Assembly (NCBI GenBank): GCA_904063045.1
Contig: CAJFCJ010000006.1
Coordinates: 558,001 to 622,000, forward strand
DNA: 64,000 nucleotides
Direction: 5' to 3'
Source of the DNA: Dimorphilus gyrociliatus
Lineage: Eukaryota; Annelida; Polychaeta; Dinophilidae
Below, one piece after another: positions 1 through 14,466 of the stretch. How positions within the stretch are numbered: the first letter of the stretch is position 1; every line of letters begins with the position of its first letter. Position numbers and translations under genes: made by a program. The notes under the pieces are model-generated. The model was not told where the DNA came from. It saw only the letters and a list, made by a program, of their open reading frames with translations, and made no database searches.

Positions 1-339
1 GATTTTACCGAAACTTACACGTGTATATGTAGCATTCTATAAGCTTACGACGAACTTTATGTAGCATTCCCCTACAAGCAAAGATTTGTAAAAGTGTGCT
101 TATGTAGGTATTGTGTATTTTAATACATATGGGGCCACTTAAGAAAAGTATAGTACATAATTGATGACTGGCAAGATTTCTAAATCTTCTATTTCGCCAT
201 TCTCAAAAGAAATATATGTATTAATTCCAACAGATTTCTTCAGTCATATCGTTTGAGGATTTACATTCCCGTCTCATATACGGGATCTTGCCGATTTCTG
301 ATACATATACACGTCGTAGTCAAACGTCAATATATAGAG

Positions 340-381
<42 letters not shown>

Positions 382-2049
382 CACCTTCTCAGGTAAGTCT
401 TATCTGATTTGACGGCTTCGTTGATTTACGATAGTTACATCAAACAATCGACGACGATACCGTCCACACGTCGACGCCATTAAATACTCGTCTCACCAAC
501 TAATGACCGCTACTGACCGACCGTTTACGATATGTTCTAAATCGTTAACGGCGTGGCGGCCATATGGATGCTGTGTTTTCACGTTTCCGGTCGCTTCTAC
601 TTTCATCTTTTCTAACGTAGCAGTAACTTAAAATCTAAAAGCCAGAATCGATGACGAATCGATTTCTCTAGTCTCTAAGAACTCATCGCAATCAGTCGAA
701 ATGTAATTGTAGCGTGCCGTTTGAAAACAACTCTCCGAAGATCGCGAATCTTTCGGATTGTCAGACACGCAATGAAATCATCAATATATTCAACGTCTTT
801 GTTTGTCTCATTGAACGCACTCGATTTACAAGGTAAACGAAAATTAAGACGGCATTAAAACGAGTGAATATCCCATATTGTGTCAAAGGTCGCGTCGTTG
901 TTTGTTCGGCGTCTCCAGATTGTCAAAAAACGTCTAACGCACCTGGTTCTTGCGCGCCATCTGCCGAGTTTCCGAATCGTTAATTGGACGCCGCCTCTTT
1001 CGCGTGTTGAGCGCACCAATTGCGTAATAGCGGCTTTGTCATCAGGCGTCATCAGCGAAACGTCACGACGTCGAGGTCATGCCCCGGGTATGAATAGAAC
1101 CGATTGTAAGTTAGCCTACAGACCTACGAGAAATTCGAATTTCATTGTAACAAAACGATTGAATACTGTTCAAACATGCGCTAAGGGATAATAAGCACAT
1201 TGAAAAACATCGACTCTCGTGCTTGCGTACGCTTGAATAGTCTGCGATATCGGTAACTTTGATGATGTGCCCCGTAGAATTGTAGCTGGGTCAAGCCGGG
1301 GGAGGGCTTTATTCAACGCTCTTCTCTCCTACGTGCCTTCATAATTCTTAAGTACTTGCGTTATACTGTCGTTATACAGTTATGTTGCATTGCCACCACC
1401 CCCAACGCTGTTTTTGCCATCATAGTTCCTCCTCATAATAGGAAATGCATGCTTGGGAAAAAATCAAAAGATGGTTGTAAATTATTTACAGGCAGTTCAA
1501 CTGTCTTCTTTTTCTAAACGCTTCGTCAGTTTTAACGCTAGCTTTTATAAAATAGTAACGGTATAGAATTGAAAAATATACGACGACGTTCTTCAAACGA
1601 AAACACAACACCTGCTGTTCGTTTATTTGCCTTTAATTAGAAAGAACGTTAAATAGTGGAGTGCTAGAAAAGAGCGTTCAAGCATCTCGTTAGCGAATCT
1701 CCCTGTGAGTGAAAATGACAGTTACAGATTGTAATCACATCAATCATGGCAATTTTAATACTGTAATTTTTCCCTTTCCTTGCCGCCGCGGGTCTCTCAA
1801 ATACTTTTATCGAATATTTCTTTTTCGCGTCGCGTTTATCATTAACGATCCATACGTGTTTTTTGCAACTTGACTTCCTACGGCAATTTCCGTATACTTT
1901 GTCTTATCTCTTATCACCGTGATGCAGCAGGACGAGATAAACAGTACTAGGATGATATAGAACAGACACGATAAGAAATAAATGATATAGCACTTTATTA
2001 GAAAATATATACATACCATACGGGTTTTATTGTTAACTTTCCATTCAGG
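1..2049 (+). promoter_or_regulatory. Promoter / 5' untranslated region and first intron of the PRDM3/16 gene
   Basis: No convincing coding exon is seen here. Positions of about 420-1150 are locally CpG-rich compared with the AT-rich surroundings, as expected around a promoter. A consensus donor (AG|GTAAGT, cut after 392) and a good acceptor (TTTCCATTCAG, cut after 2049) would frame a long first intron. A (TA)n tract lies just upstream of that donor. Upstream coding exons for the PR domain and first fingers, if present, are outside the window or not recognisable here. Confidence 0.4.
345..377. repeat. (TA)n dinucleotide microsatellite
   Basis: About 16 nearly perfect TA units sit immediately before the candidate 5' donor of the PRDM gene. 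It is simple sequence with no other visible meaning. Confidence 0.9.
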
Positions 2050-4291
2050 AGTATCGAAGAAATGACACCGGAAAGTCCGGTTAAAGAAGAAAAAAGTAAT
2101 TTAAACGTCGCACAACAACCGTCGTCGCCAGTTGATTCGGCCAACAACAACAACCCAAACAACGTAAGTTTAACATTTATACTCTAATTGCTTCGGTGCA
2201 GTTACAAAAGAATCAATTGAAATTATTAATTACGTAAAGGGTGACAAAGACAGCTAATCGCTACGTTTCTCGTTTACATCGCTAATGATAAGATTTATTT
2301 CTATTTAGTTAATTTTAGTTTTCGTATAAAAGGGGGTAGTAGTTCATTAAAGCGTTGTCTCTCGTTCGATAAGGTAATTTTTACATATCAGAAAGTACAG
2401 TGCTGTATATCGATAGTATGTTATCGTGTCGAGTATATCACTCTTACAATGTAGCGGTCGATTATTAAAACGTTCTTTTATGCACCGAATCGAACATTAT
2501 TGTTCGCGGCGTCATGATATGGACCTTGAGAAATGCCTCAAGATTTCATATAGCCAGAAAGCGTTCTATGTTATCGATATATAAAGTAAGTTTTTTCAGC
2601 GTTCCAAGTCAGCTTCATCTCGAACTCACGCCTGCTCGGAGTGTGGAAAGACCTTTGCGACATCTAGTGGCCTGAAGCAGCATCAACACATCCATTCCTC
2701 GGTCAAACCATTTCAGTGCGAAGTGTGCCTTAAGGCCTATACCCAATTCTCGAACCTCTGCAGGCACAAGAGGATGCACGCAGACTGTAGACAACAGATT
2801 AAATGCACCGATTGTGGTCAAGCTTTTTCCACTGTAACCTCACTATCTAAGCACAAGCGATTTTGTGAAGGTGTTACTGGAGCCAATCGGCCGTCTGTTG
2901 TTCCGTCCCAGTCTAATCAAGCCAGACTACCGTTTCCTCCTCCATCCGTGGACAGCAAGATAGGAGGCGTATCAGCTACAATCACTCAACAGCAAGCTTT
3001 GCATGCTGCTTACATGAACTTGTATGGAGCCCACCGATCCCCCTTTCCCTTTTATGCGCCACTAAACGCAACTCCTCCTTATCCACCTATTTTTCCATCT
3101 ACCCCTTTGCCTACGGCAGCTTTTAATGGTCTTCATGCAGCTTCTCTGCTTCAAAGACCCACGACCGGTCTGCTTCAAGATACCAATGGTTCTGATGATT
3201 CAGATATGTCGGAAGGAACACGCTCTGAGGACGGAGAGAATGTCGCCAAATCTTGTAGTTCGCCAGAGCCGCAAGAGGAAGAGTCACCAGGAAGAGAAGA
3301 TCAGCCTTTAGATTTGTCAACAAAAACCTCCCGTCCAGATTCAGTTGGAGAAACTAAGAAAGAGATGAAAGAAGAACGGGAAGAGTCACCTATAGCTAAA
3401 AAGAGTCCAACACCTGAGTTAAGTGTGAGCTCATCCCTTCATTGCGCTTATCCGCCGCAATTTCCTAATTCATTAGTTTTGGACCATTATCGGGCAATGG
3501 CTGCCGTTGTCGCACAACAGCAACAAGCAGCCTCTGAGAAGAAAAATCTCGCTTTTCAAGATGCAGCCTCAAGATTCATGTTTAGTCCAAGATTTCCACC
3601 AGCCTCTTTACCTAACAGTTTTGCCCATCCTCCCAAGTTCCTCAGCAACCCTGCATCTCCTCTGCTGAAACTACCGAAACCGGACTATGGCACAGCTTTT
3701 TCTCATGGAACGCCTGTTACAGCAAACCGCGTAAAAGAACGCTATGCCTGCAAATATTGTGGCAAAGTTTTCCCACGCAGCGCCAATTTGACCCGCCATC
3801 TTCGCACACATACTGGTGAACAGCCGTATAAATGTAAATATTGCGAACGTTCTTTTTCCATCAGTTCGAACCTGCAGAGGCACGTAAGGAACATTCACAA
3901 CAAGGAAAGACCGTTTCGATGTCCTCTGTGCGATAAGGCTTTTGGTCAGCAAACAAATTTGGATAGGCATCTAAAAAAGCATGATACGGAGGGGCCCAAT
4001 GTTTGTGATAGTCCCCCCACTCAAGTTCCACACTCCACAGCCCATGCCTTGGACGAGAAAGATGATAGTTATTTCTCAGAAATAAAAAATTTTCTTCAAC
4101 CCAGCAACGATAATTCAAGCGATAACATTGATGTTGAGGACGAATATCAAGATGAGGAATTCGAAGCGAAGAAATTCAAGTTGGAGAATAATAATTCACC
4201 ATCACCCGAAGATAAGCGTCTCTTTTGCGACAAGGACAAGGTGGTACTTAAGCGTCACCTAACTACCATCACAGCTCCACTCGCTTGTTAA
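2050..4291 (+). CDS. PRDM3/PRDM16 (EVI1/hamlet)-type zinc-finger transcription factor
   Basis: Exons are 2050-2163 (ATG at 2062) and 2600-4291; both junctions are phase 0 and give about 597 aa. The N-terminal cluster has three C2H2 fingers (from residue ~46) that match the last fingers of the first EVI1 cluster, including the diagnostic KRMHADC linker. Residue ~269 begins PLDLS, the CtBP corepressor-binding motif. A second cluster of three fingers (residues ~416-500; [20 protein letters not shown]-type) matches the second EVI1 cluster, followed by an acidic tail. The family acts as nuclear repressors/activators in cell-fate choice. The PR/SET domain and the first four fingers are absent from this model, so 2062 is either an alternative start for a short isoform or upstream exons lie outside the window. 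A poly(A) signal AATAAA lies near 4672. Confidence 0.85.
3302..3316 (+). other. CtBP-binding PLDLS motif codons
   Basis: The codons read Q-P-L-D-L-S-T-K in the acidic middle of the PRDM protein. PxDLS is the established CtBP docking motif and is conserved in the EVI1/PRDM16 family, which supports both the family call and a repressor role. Confidence 0.8.
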
Positions 4292-5192
4292 CCTCTTATT
4301 ACTTTGTGTTTCGTTTTTTTCACTAGTCTCTTTGTCTCTCACCTTGCCAATTTTGTTAAGAAATATTATTAACGATAACCCTTATCCACCGTAAGCTATA
4401 TGCATGCGATTTTTGCTATTTATTATGAAAAATAAGATTTCTATAAATGAAAATATTATGCTCGGTCGTATTCCTATTAATATTGTTTTATCATTATTAT
4501 TATATGGTGTATATCACATGGGTGTTTATAATTATATATATATAATATGTCTCTATATAAAAACTTGTATTATGTATGTGTACGTATGACTAAATACAGA
4601 ATATTATACGTTCGACGAACATTTGTTGAACAGGCCAAAAAAGGTTGTTGAACGATCAAACGAATGAAAGCAATAAAGCAGTTCTTTATAAGTGTGTTGA
4701 TTGTAAACCACAATATACTTCATATCATAAAGCATCTGGCAGCCGTATGAACGAACTTGGAACGATATAGCCTAATTGCACGTTAGCTGTTCGATGTTCG
4801 ATAAATAGTGTAGAGTCGGATGACGAGAAAGAAAACACTTTCTCACTGTAGGCTGTGTCTTCTATCGATCTGGCGCGTTCAAGTCGAAGAGACCCTTTCG
4901 GTCGAGTTATAAGTGGTGCTTGGAATGCGACGAAGCTAATTTTCGGTCCTCCATTCCGACGCTCACGTTCTCTAAAACTTTTGGACGATTTTATAGTAAT
5001 TATAACTCAAGGTGACATCTATTGGCTTGTTTCTTGCTACTTTTCTCCTAAAACAAGTATCGCCATCTGTCTATTACATTTTGAAGATACCAGAGGGAAC
5101 TATAGTTTAATCACGTGGTATTTCTATTAATAGTATTGTCAACAACTGCGCCAAGTTCAGTAGACTGCTTTACGGACGTTGATGTCAATAGC
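4292..5192 (+). other. PRDM 3' UTR followed by promoter/5' UTR of the nuclear-receptor gene
   Basis: The 3' UTR probably ends shortly after an AATAAA at about 4672. From about 4750 onward the sequence becomes richer in CpG and is taken as the promoter/leader of the next gene. The open frame at 4855-5130 has no recognisable content and is not annotated. Confidence 0.4.
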
Positions 5193-6101
5193 ATGTTGTC
5201 GATTGGTAGAATGCCGCAAGTGGATGTAAGAAGTAATGTGGGCTATTTGGAAAAATGTGCATGTTGTCATGAAGCTTCTTCTCGTCTTTTTTCCTTATTG
5301 TCACAAGGAAAACAAGATAGGAAAAGGATCAATGTTGAACAAGATATTCCCATCGACTTGTCTTATAAAAGGAGACGCCTGGATACAGAAACAGATGGAT
5401 CGTCTATCTTAGAAGCACTCTTATCTGGAGAAAAACGTTCACCTTCACGAGATTCAACTGTCAGCATCTCATCTTTCTCGTCATCTTCGTCGTCATCATC
5501 ATCCTCATCCTCAGCGGATACGGAAATGTCGAAAAAAGTTCGATTGTCAAACAATACAGCCTCAGTTCTGTCTCCTCGAATATCTGAATTACTCGTTCAG
5601 GCGGCCAACTTCGCCAAATCATCCACCCACTTCGAATCTCTGTCGCGTAGCGACCAAATAGCCTTGATTCAGGACGCATGGTGCCGTCTCTTGATTATAT
5701 CTATCGCAGAGGAGAAACTTCATTTTGATGTAGTTGCCGTTACTCCTTATGAAGCTAACGACCATATGCCAAGTAATACTACAGTCGATACAATCATGGC
5801 CTTTATTCAAAAATGTCAAAGTTTAAAAGTTGATGACAGCGAATATACGTTAATGAAAAGTATTGCTTTATTCAAGTCTAGTGCCCAACTTCAAGATAGA
5901 GAAGCTGTAGAAGATGTAGAAAAGACAGCTATCGGACTACTGCAAAGGCAGCCTCTAAGGTTCACTAAACTTATAACGACCTTGCGTCGCCTATATAGTG
6001 TGGACCCAGAGCAAGTTGCTAATTTATTTTGTTCTCATATAGTAACAAGACTGAGTATGGACCGTCTTTGGCCCGAACTCTTAAACGTTCCGCTATGCTA
6101 A
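5193..6101 (+). CDS. Nuclear receptor ligand-binding-domain protein lacking a DNA-binding domain (NR0B, DAX1/SHP-like)
   Basis: This is a single-exon frame of 302 aa from the ATG at 5193. The second in-frame ATG at 5211 is an alternative start. Residues ~133-302 form a nuclear-receptor LBD: the helix 3-5 signature reads FESLSRSDQIALIQDAW, the classic LSxxDQxxLLxxxW pattern. There is no C4 zinc-finger DNA-binding domain. Near the N-terminus (residues ~21-37) CxCCHEASSRLFSLL resembles the N-terminal repeat of DAX1 and SHP, which carries an LxxLL-like receptor-binding motif; a second LxxLL-like ILEALL follows near residue 67. A poly-serine tract (5476-5514) is a low-complexity linker. NR0B proteins act as corepressors that bind other nuclear receptors; that role is inferred here. 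An intronless frame is unlike most neighbours. AATAAA signals occur at about 6164 and 6772. Confidence 0.75.
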   Translation: MLSIGRMPQVDVRSNVGYLEKCACCHEASSRLFSLLSQGKQDRKRINVEQDIPIDLSYKRRRLDTETDGSSILEALLSGEKRSPSRDSTVSISSFSSSSSSSSSSSSADTEMSKKVRLSNNTASVLSPRISELLVQAANFAKSSTHFESLSRSDQIALIQDAWCRLLIISIAEEKLHFDVVAVTPYEANDHMPSNTTVDTIMAFIQKCQSLKVDDSEYTLMKSIALFKSSAQLQDREAVEDVEKTAIGLLQRQPLRFTKLITTLRRLYSVDPEQVANLFCSHIVTRLSMDRLWPELLNVPLC

Positions 6102-7766
6102 GTTGCTAACGTGTTATTTATAGTCTATATGTATATATAGCTAGTGTGTATACGTGTACAGGAATAAATCGAGTGCAGTGACCTCGCATATGAGTCAGAC
6201 GATTGAAATAGGTAAATTTTAGCTGATCGATCAACGGGCAACGAACTCTGATCAATTGCCAAGGTCGGTCGGCCTGTGTATGTGTACGAAAAATGGGCGA
6301 TGACGTCACAAAAGCGGTTGTGAGAATTCGAAAGAAGCGGGCGCGTTAGGGTGAACGGCTGAACGAACGTCCCATAAATAGTCCACATTAAGTAATAAAA
6401 AAATCAACAAATGCCGCATAAAATACAAAAAATATAGACGATTCGTTGCAGTTCAACATACTAGACTTGATTAGGCTGCCTGTGAGTTAAAAGAAAAACA
6501 AACAAAAGACGAAAATGGGCCTAGAGGCGAACTGCTGCGAAAATTTCCAAGGTCGCGTCCGCGCGCAAGCAGCAGGACAAACACCATTTTTGCCCAGAAT
6601 AAACCTACTTTAACTCTTTTGCAGCCGCGCGCCGTCAAAAAAAGACGCCGATCGATCGTATACCAAATATAGGACGTTCTCAGAGTGTAAACATGCTGAC
6701 CTTGGATAACGATAAAATACGCCTACTCGCTTCAGACAAATAATTCGAACAGGTTCAAAGTTCGATTGAGAAATAAACACGAGTCTGCACGAGTTTAAAT
6801 CGTGGTTTTTTCCTGTTTTATTTTGTTTTTGACTATTTAACCTTCGGTTAATCTTTCAATAAGGAAATAGCAACGAACCTGATATAATCTATCCCGTATT
6901 ATTTAGGTTCATCTTTATGTTTGTAATACGAATCCTCAACTAAATATGAAGATTGAGTAATAATCATATTTACTTTGTATGTAATATTAAAAACATATTT
7001 GATAAAGACAAATATCATTCTAATATTATGCCTTTCCAGAATTTATTTCTCTATTAAAAGAGTTTTTCTTATCTTATCCGACTAGCTAGTGAGTAATTTC
7101 CAGTGAACAATAATTAATGGTTTATCTAAGTGTTTATGTAAACAGGAAATTTTTTTAAAATGTGGTTCAAAAGACTAAAAATTATGAAACCGGACTTGGT
7201 TTATTTCTATTGTATTTATTTCTTGCAAATTAAGTTGTAGATGGCGTAAGCCATCAAATATGGGATAACGGAAAAAACCGAATCGTCCAAAGTACAAAGT
7301 ATGCCTTCTTTACTTTGCTATCATCAAATGCCATTGGCTAGTGTTGATAAATTTTTTAGGTAGTACCAATTCCGTTGTCTGACTATTTATATAACAAAGG
7401 AAATTAGTGCAAATCAATGACGTACTTTGAGATAAAAATAAATGACAACTAAAGCAAAATCTAATAGTAAAACGTTTCAGCCGACAGATGGAATCATGGT
7501 AATCAGTGATTATAAATTCGGGCATAAGATCATTATCAAAGAACTATTCAAGTGTAATTTCAATAGTAGTAGAATATGTTGTAAAAAGTTTTTTTTACCT
7601 TGTTCTGAAATTAGACAACGAAAACGTAATCGAACATAAATACGTCGAACTATATTTTAGACAATTAGGCTAGTTACGACGGGTATGAATATTTTTTATT
7701 TCATTCAATGTTTTCAAAATATATTAATATAACTAGAAGTACTATATAATAATTTCATAATTAGAA
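6102..7766. other. Convergent intergenic region / 3' UTRs
   Basis: This lies between the nuclear-receptor stop and the ArfGAP1 stop. Several AATAAA hexamers occur (about 6164, 6390, 6772), so the receptor 3' UTR may reach about 6790. The rest is AT-rich with no open frame that resembles a protein. Confidence 0.5.
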
Positions 7767-10218
<2,452 letters not shown>

Positions 10219-10475
10219 TGTCCAATACTGAAGAATTAATCGAAGTTATAAACAACGAGAATATTATCAAATTGGTTAAGAAAGAAACATTTTTACGTGG
10301 ACACTAACCACAGACTAAATTCTTTAGATTGATCATTAAAAATTGCTGCAGAACTATAAAAATGAATGGGAAAAACCCTAGGATATTTATTTAAGAGAAC
10401 GGTAACTGAAAAATCTCTTTACCTGTTTTCGTCTGTGGTTAGGAAATGACGTCAAACTTCAACAACACTTTCAAA
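10219..10475. promoter_or_regulatory. Bidirectional promoter ArfGAP1 / MAP7 with a CRE
   Basis: Only 257 bp separate the two divergent start codons. A perfect palindromic CRE, TGACGTCA, lies at 10447-10454, about 22 bp before the MAP7 ATG. It could sit in the MAP7 leader or core promoter. Confidence 0.6.
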
Positions 10476-13442
10476 ATGGCTGCGACTACAGAAGATGCAT
10501 TTGTGTCCGAAGAAAAAGGTAAATTTAGTTTTTTCTGTAATTTTATTCGGAATAATGAGTCATAAAATAGTTCTTTATTGGAAGATTATCACCATACTCT
10601 TATTGCAATAATTGATCGCGGCATATTTGTTTAGTAATTTGTAAATTACAGATTACTCAAATTGTCAATTCATATAACACAGTACAATTGTCACATCAAA
10701 ATTCTTTTATCGCATCCTAAACACAAAAGCAAAATGTATTACTAGCATTAAAACAGAACGTGTTAAAAGATTTTCAGTAAATTTAACAAAATGAAGTAAA
10801 TGACAGTGAGTCAGTATGAAATACTCACCTTTTTCATAAATTTTAACCTTATTGTATTTTAATTCATAATCATGGACTTGCTTAACAATTAAATTTCCAA
10901 ACAAATTTTAGTCCAGGATGAAACCACAAATAAGAAGAGTCCTTGTCGAATTCTTGCTACCCAACCACCGAACAAAGCTGAAATATCTGCTAAACACAGG
11001 GAAAGAGAAGAAAAAGTTAAAGCTGCTCAAAGAAAAAAAGTTGAAGAGCGAAAGAAAAAATTAGAAGAATTAAGGGAAGCTCAAAAGCGTGCAGGTGAAT
11101 TTCGAGAAAAACAGCAAGAGGAGCGAAGGAAAAAACTTCTGGATATGAGAAATCGTGAAATCGCAAAAAGAGAAGCTGTGGAACAGAGACGGAAGCGCTT
11201 AGAAGAGGATGATAAAGTTACAATTCTAATAATCAGATTAATTAAAGATTTTTAAAGTATAAATTTGTACTTTTGATAGCAAAAAGTTTTGGAAAAAATC
11301 CGAAGACTGGAGGAGAGAGATGCGCGATTAGATGAAATAAGGCGATCTCGATATTCAGGTCAGCTGAACGCAGCATTCGGTTCCACTCCTAGTCGAGCTC
11401 AATCACACTGCTCTCTCAGACCTGCCGTATCTCCTCGTAGAGCCACATCGGCTTTCAGCCTTTCCTCGAATGGTAAATATCTTTTAACTTGAAAAAAAGA
11501 GCATAACGAAGGAAAATTACAAGGCAGGCCTCAGAGAGATAGTTCAATATGAATGACATTTTCTTAGCCTAATTTTATGTCGTATAATTTGCCTCATAAA
11601 TGATTATAAATTGCATGTTGCATGTTTACCTTTACATAATATATTACGAAATTACAGTGCTGAATTCTCCAAGCAACAACAAAAGTTTGTCATCGTCAGT
11701 GATGATCTTGACATCACCAAAAGCAAAATCAGTCTCTAGAATGACATCGAGTACGCTGAATCTAAGACGCTCCAAAGTCAATCTTTCATCAGAATCCCCG
11801 CGTTCAACCAAATCAGTGTCTGACGGTAAGGATAGCTTAACCTTTGTTATTAGCGAGCATTTTGCTGCATGGCCTTCACCCTCAGAAAATTCTTATATTT
11901 TCAATTCATTTCTCTGCGTCATTCCACAGCAAATGGATCACATAAAACAAGGTCATTGAGCGTACAGCCATTACCGCATTATGCTCGCCATACTTGCAGT
12001 TCTGCAATACGCTGTGGGCGCGAGAAAGAACTGTTAAGTTGTTGTTACGGTGTGTCGATAATATTTATTAAAATACCTCTATCTCACTGTATTAATCTCG
12101 AAATATGTTACTGAAACATTATATTTTTATTAAAATATACAAAGTTAATTTTTTTAATGTCAGTTCGATCAAGCTCCACGGATAGTTCGAATAGAAAATC
12201 AGTAAGAAGCAAACCGTGGTCAGAAGTTAGCCGAAACGTAGAAAGATTATCAACTCCAAAATCTTCGAAAAAAAATACAACTCCATCTCGTTCGTCTCAA
12301 AAAACTTCTCCTAGTGTACAGTCAATGAGTCCGCAGGTTGACAACAAACGAATTGAATTAAACTTATGTTAATGTTTTACCTATTTTACTTATATAAACT
12401 TTCACTTGTTTCAGACACAAAAATTTAGGCCTAAATCACCTAGCCCAGTTAATAGTACTGAGATTAACATAAAGACTGAAGAAGAATACAAAATTAGATT
12501 AGCTGAAAATAGGAGACGGGCTAGAGAGAAAGCCGACAAGGAAAAGGAAGAAGAGAGACTAAGAAAACTTGAACTAAAAGCGAAAGAAGAACAAGAAGAG
12601 AAGGACAGAATGGAAGAGCAGATACGCCTTGAAAAAGAGAGGGAAGAGCAAGAAAGAATTGAAAAAGAAAGAATAGTAGAAGAAGAGAAAAAGTATGAGA
12701 AATTTTCTCAAAGTACTTTTAAAGATCAATTTTTTTCGTTAGGCGGAAGAAAGAAGCAGAAATCATCAAATTAGAAGAAGAAAAGCTTAAGTATATTATT
12801 GAATTAAATTAATAAAAAAATTATTTGAATTAACGTCGACAAATACTTATTTCTTTTTTTAACGCATATTCTTATTTTTCTTGTAGAAAAGTGGAGGAAG
12901 AGGAGAGGTTAGAGAAAGAACGAAAGCTTAAGCAGGAAGCCGAACAACGTGAAAGGGAAAGGATAGAAAAACAAGCAAAAGAAGAGGAAGAAAGAATGGA
13001 AAGAAAGCGCAAGTTGGAAGGAATAATGAAAAGGTTTAAGACAGATCAATCAGCTTCAAATGAATCAACTCCAGCCTCATCTCCTCGCAGGGATGAAGCA
13101 CAGTCAGCGAGTGATAAAAAATCAGCTGTTCTCCAAAAAGTACTTAGAGAAAGAATGGAAAATGACGATAAAAAGTTTCAATCTCCTCTCTTGAAAGAAA
13201 TTATGGCAAAACGATCCACATCAAGTGCGAAACTAGACGAAGAATCGAATAATGACAGCCAGCACAACAATAATCAAGTGAATGGCACTTCTCCTAACCG
13301 CCGGGAGAGTGTAGAACAAGTGATAAATATAGAAGAAAAATCGAATGATGATATGCTCAACTCGAATGAAGCTGATCCGCCGCCTCCCTTTGTTGCTTTT
13401 GAAGAAAATGCAAATCTTAATCAAGTCGCAGGAAACGTTTAA
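10476..13442 (+). CDS. MAP7/ensconsin-family microtubule-associated protein
   Basis: Nine exons (10476-10518, 10912-11216, 11280-11472, 11658-11825, 11930-12049, 12164-12336, 12415-12692, 12743-12790, 12887-13442) total 1884 nt, 627 aa. The N-terminal third is a charged ERRKKLEE-type coiled coil, the microtubule-binding region in the family. A Ser/Arg/Pro-rich middle follows, then a second long E/K/R coiled coil with ERMERKRKLEGIMKR, which matches the MAP7 C-terminal (kinesin-1-recruiting) block. A conserved tail has an EQVINIEEK-type motif near the end. MAP7 proteins tether and activate kinesin-1 on microtubules. Exon 8 is only 48 nt, and the reading frame requires it. The donor after 11216 (GTTACA) is weak but phase-consistent. 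Confidence 0.88.
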
Positions 13443-14130
13443 GATATAAAATGACTCTGAAGTCTTGATTAATAAACACTCTTATGAAATTTTCTTACTT
13501 TATCGGTGGCGGAATTTCATAATCTACCACTAAGTGATTTAATTCATACATATTATCTTTGTTTGTACAATTTAACTGCCTTGCAACTTTGTTGTTAATA
13601 TTTTTTTGCACAAGTCTTAAAATTTAGCAATAATAATCGTGTAAATGAATATACGAATCGTATATTTTTGAAAACATTAACGTATAACTAAGTTTCGGAA
13701 AAATTCAAAATATTTTTTGTATAATCAGCAACATTTTCTTTTTATCTTATATCATTAATATATATGACTGAGTTTGAAATTTTTTTTAAAATTACGACCA
13801 CCCAGTTAAATTAATCCAAAATTTACAATTTTCAGATTTTACAAATTGAAATAAAAATTAAGAGCTGGATCCTCGGAAATGAGAACACTAAAATTGCCCT
13901 GTCAATAACAAACGTTTATTCCAAGACTATAAACATTTTTTTTTGATTAATCAGTGCTCCAAAACAATAAATAAAAATAAAACAAAACCCCCAATATATA
14001 GTGGAATATCAACAGATATGATGTTAAGATATTATGAGAAGATCATATTGTCTAAAAATTCATTGAAAACCAATTAGCCACTAATCAAAACTTAAATATA
14101 CACTTATTGCAGTTTTTTTTCCCTATTTTC
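13443..14130. other. Intergenic, AT-rich
   Basis: A MAP7 AATAAA occurs at about 13470. The rest is AT-rich sequence without coding signal, leading into the Fos promoter. Confidence 0.5.
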
Positions 14131-14204
14131 TTATACAAACCCTGTAAATTACAGTCATATGACCTAAATAAACAAGGTTATTTAGTTCAGCAAAAGTACC
14201 GTTG

Positions 14205-14325
14205 ATGACTCATCGTATGAATTTCCTCTTCATCTAATCTCTACTCTGATTGGCTGTTTGTGACATCATATTCTAAGTAAAGCCATTGGGTTTCCGTTTG
14301 ACGTCACAACAAAACTCATATAAAA
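14205..14325 (+). promoter_or_regulatory. Fos promoter: AP-1 site, inverted CCAAT, CRE-like and CRE elements, TATA box
   Basis: In order: palindromic AP-1/TRE ATGACTCAT at 14205-14213; ATTGG (inverted CCAAT) at 14249-14253; CRE-like TGACATCA at 14261-14268; perfect CRE TGACGTCA at 14299-14306; TATAAAA at 14319-14325. Transcription should then begin near 14350, about 120 bp before the ATG. A CRE just upstream of TATA is the arrangement known for c-fos. I did not find a perfect CArG/SRE. Confidence 0.7.
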
Positions 14326-14466
14326 CACAGCGGCTTTCCTGAATCAGTCATTTAACTATTAGTCAACAAACAAACTCGTCGAAAAACTTACAGCTTTGAG
14401 GAAAATCCCTTACTCACGGTTTTAATTACTCATTTAAGAAGTTATCTACTACTAGAAGTAAGAAAG

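Noticed and set aside
880-1191. 103-codon open frame upstream of the PRDM gene
   Set aside because: Composition follows the CpG-rich promoter DNA; no domain, no splice support, and it lies inside the presumed first intron.
6515-6612. Small frame starting MGLEANCC after the nuclear-receptor gene
   Set aside because: Only about 32 codons, inside the likely 3' UTR, no signal peptide or homology.
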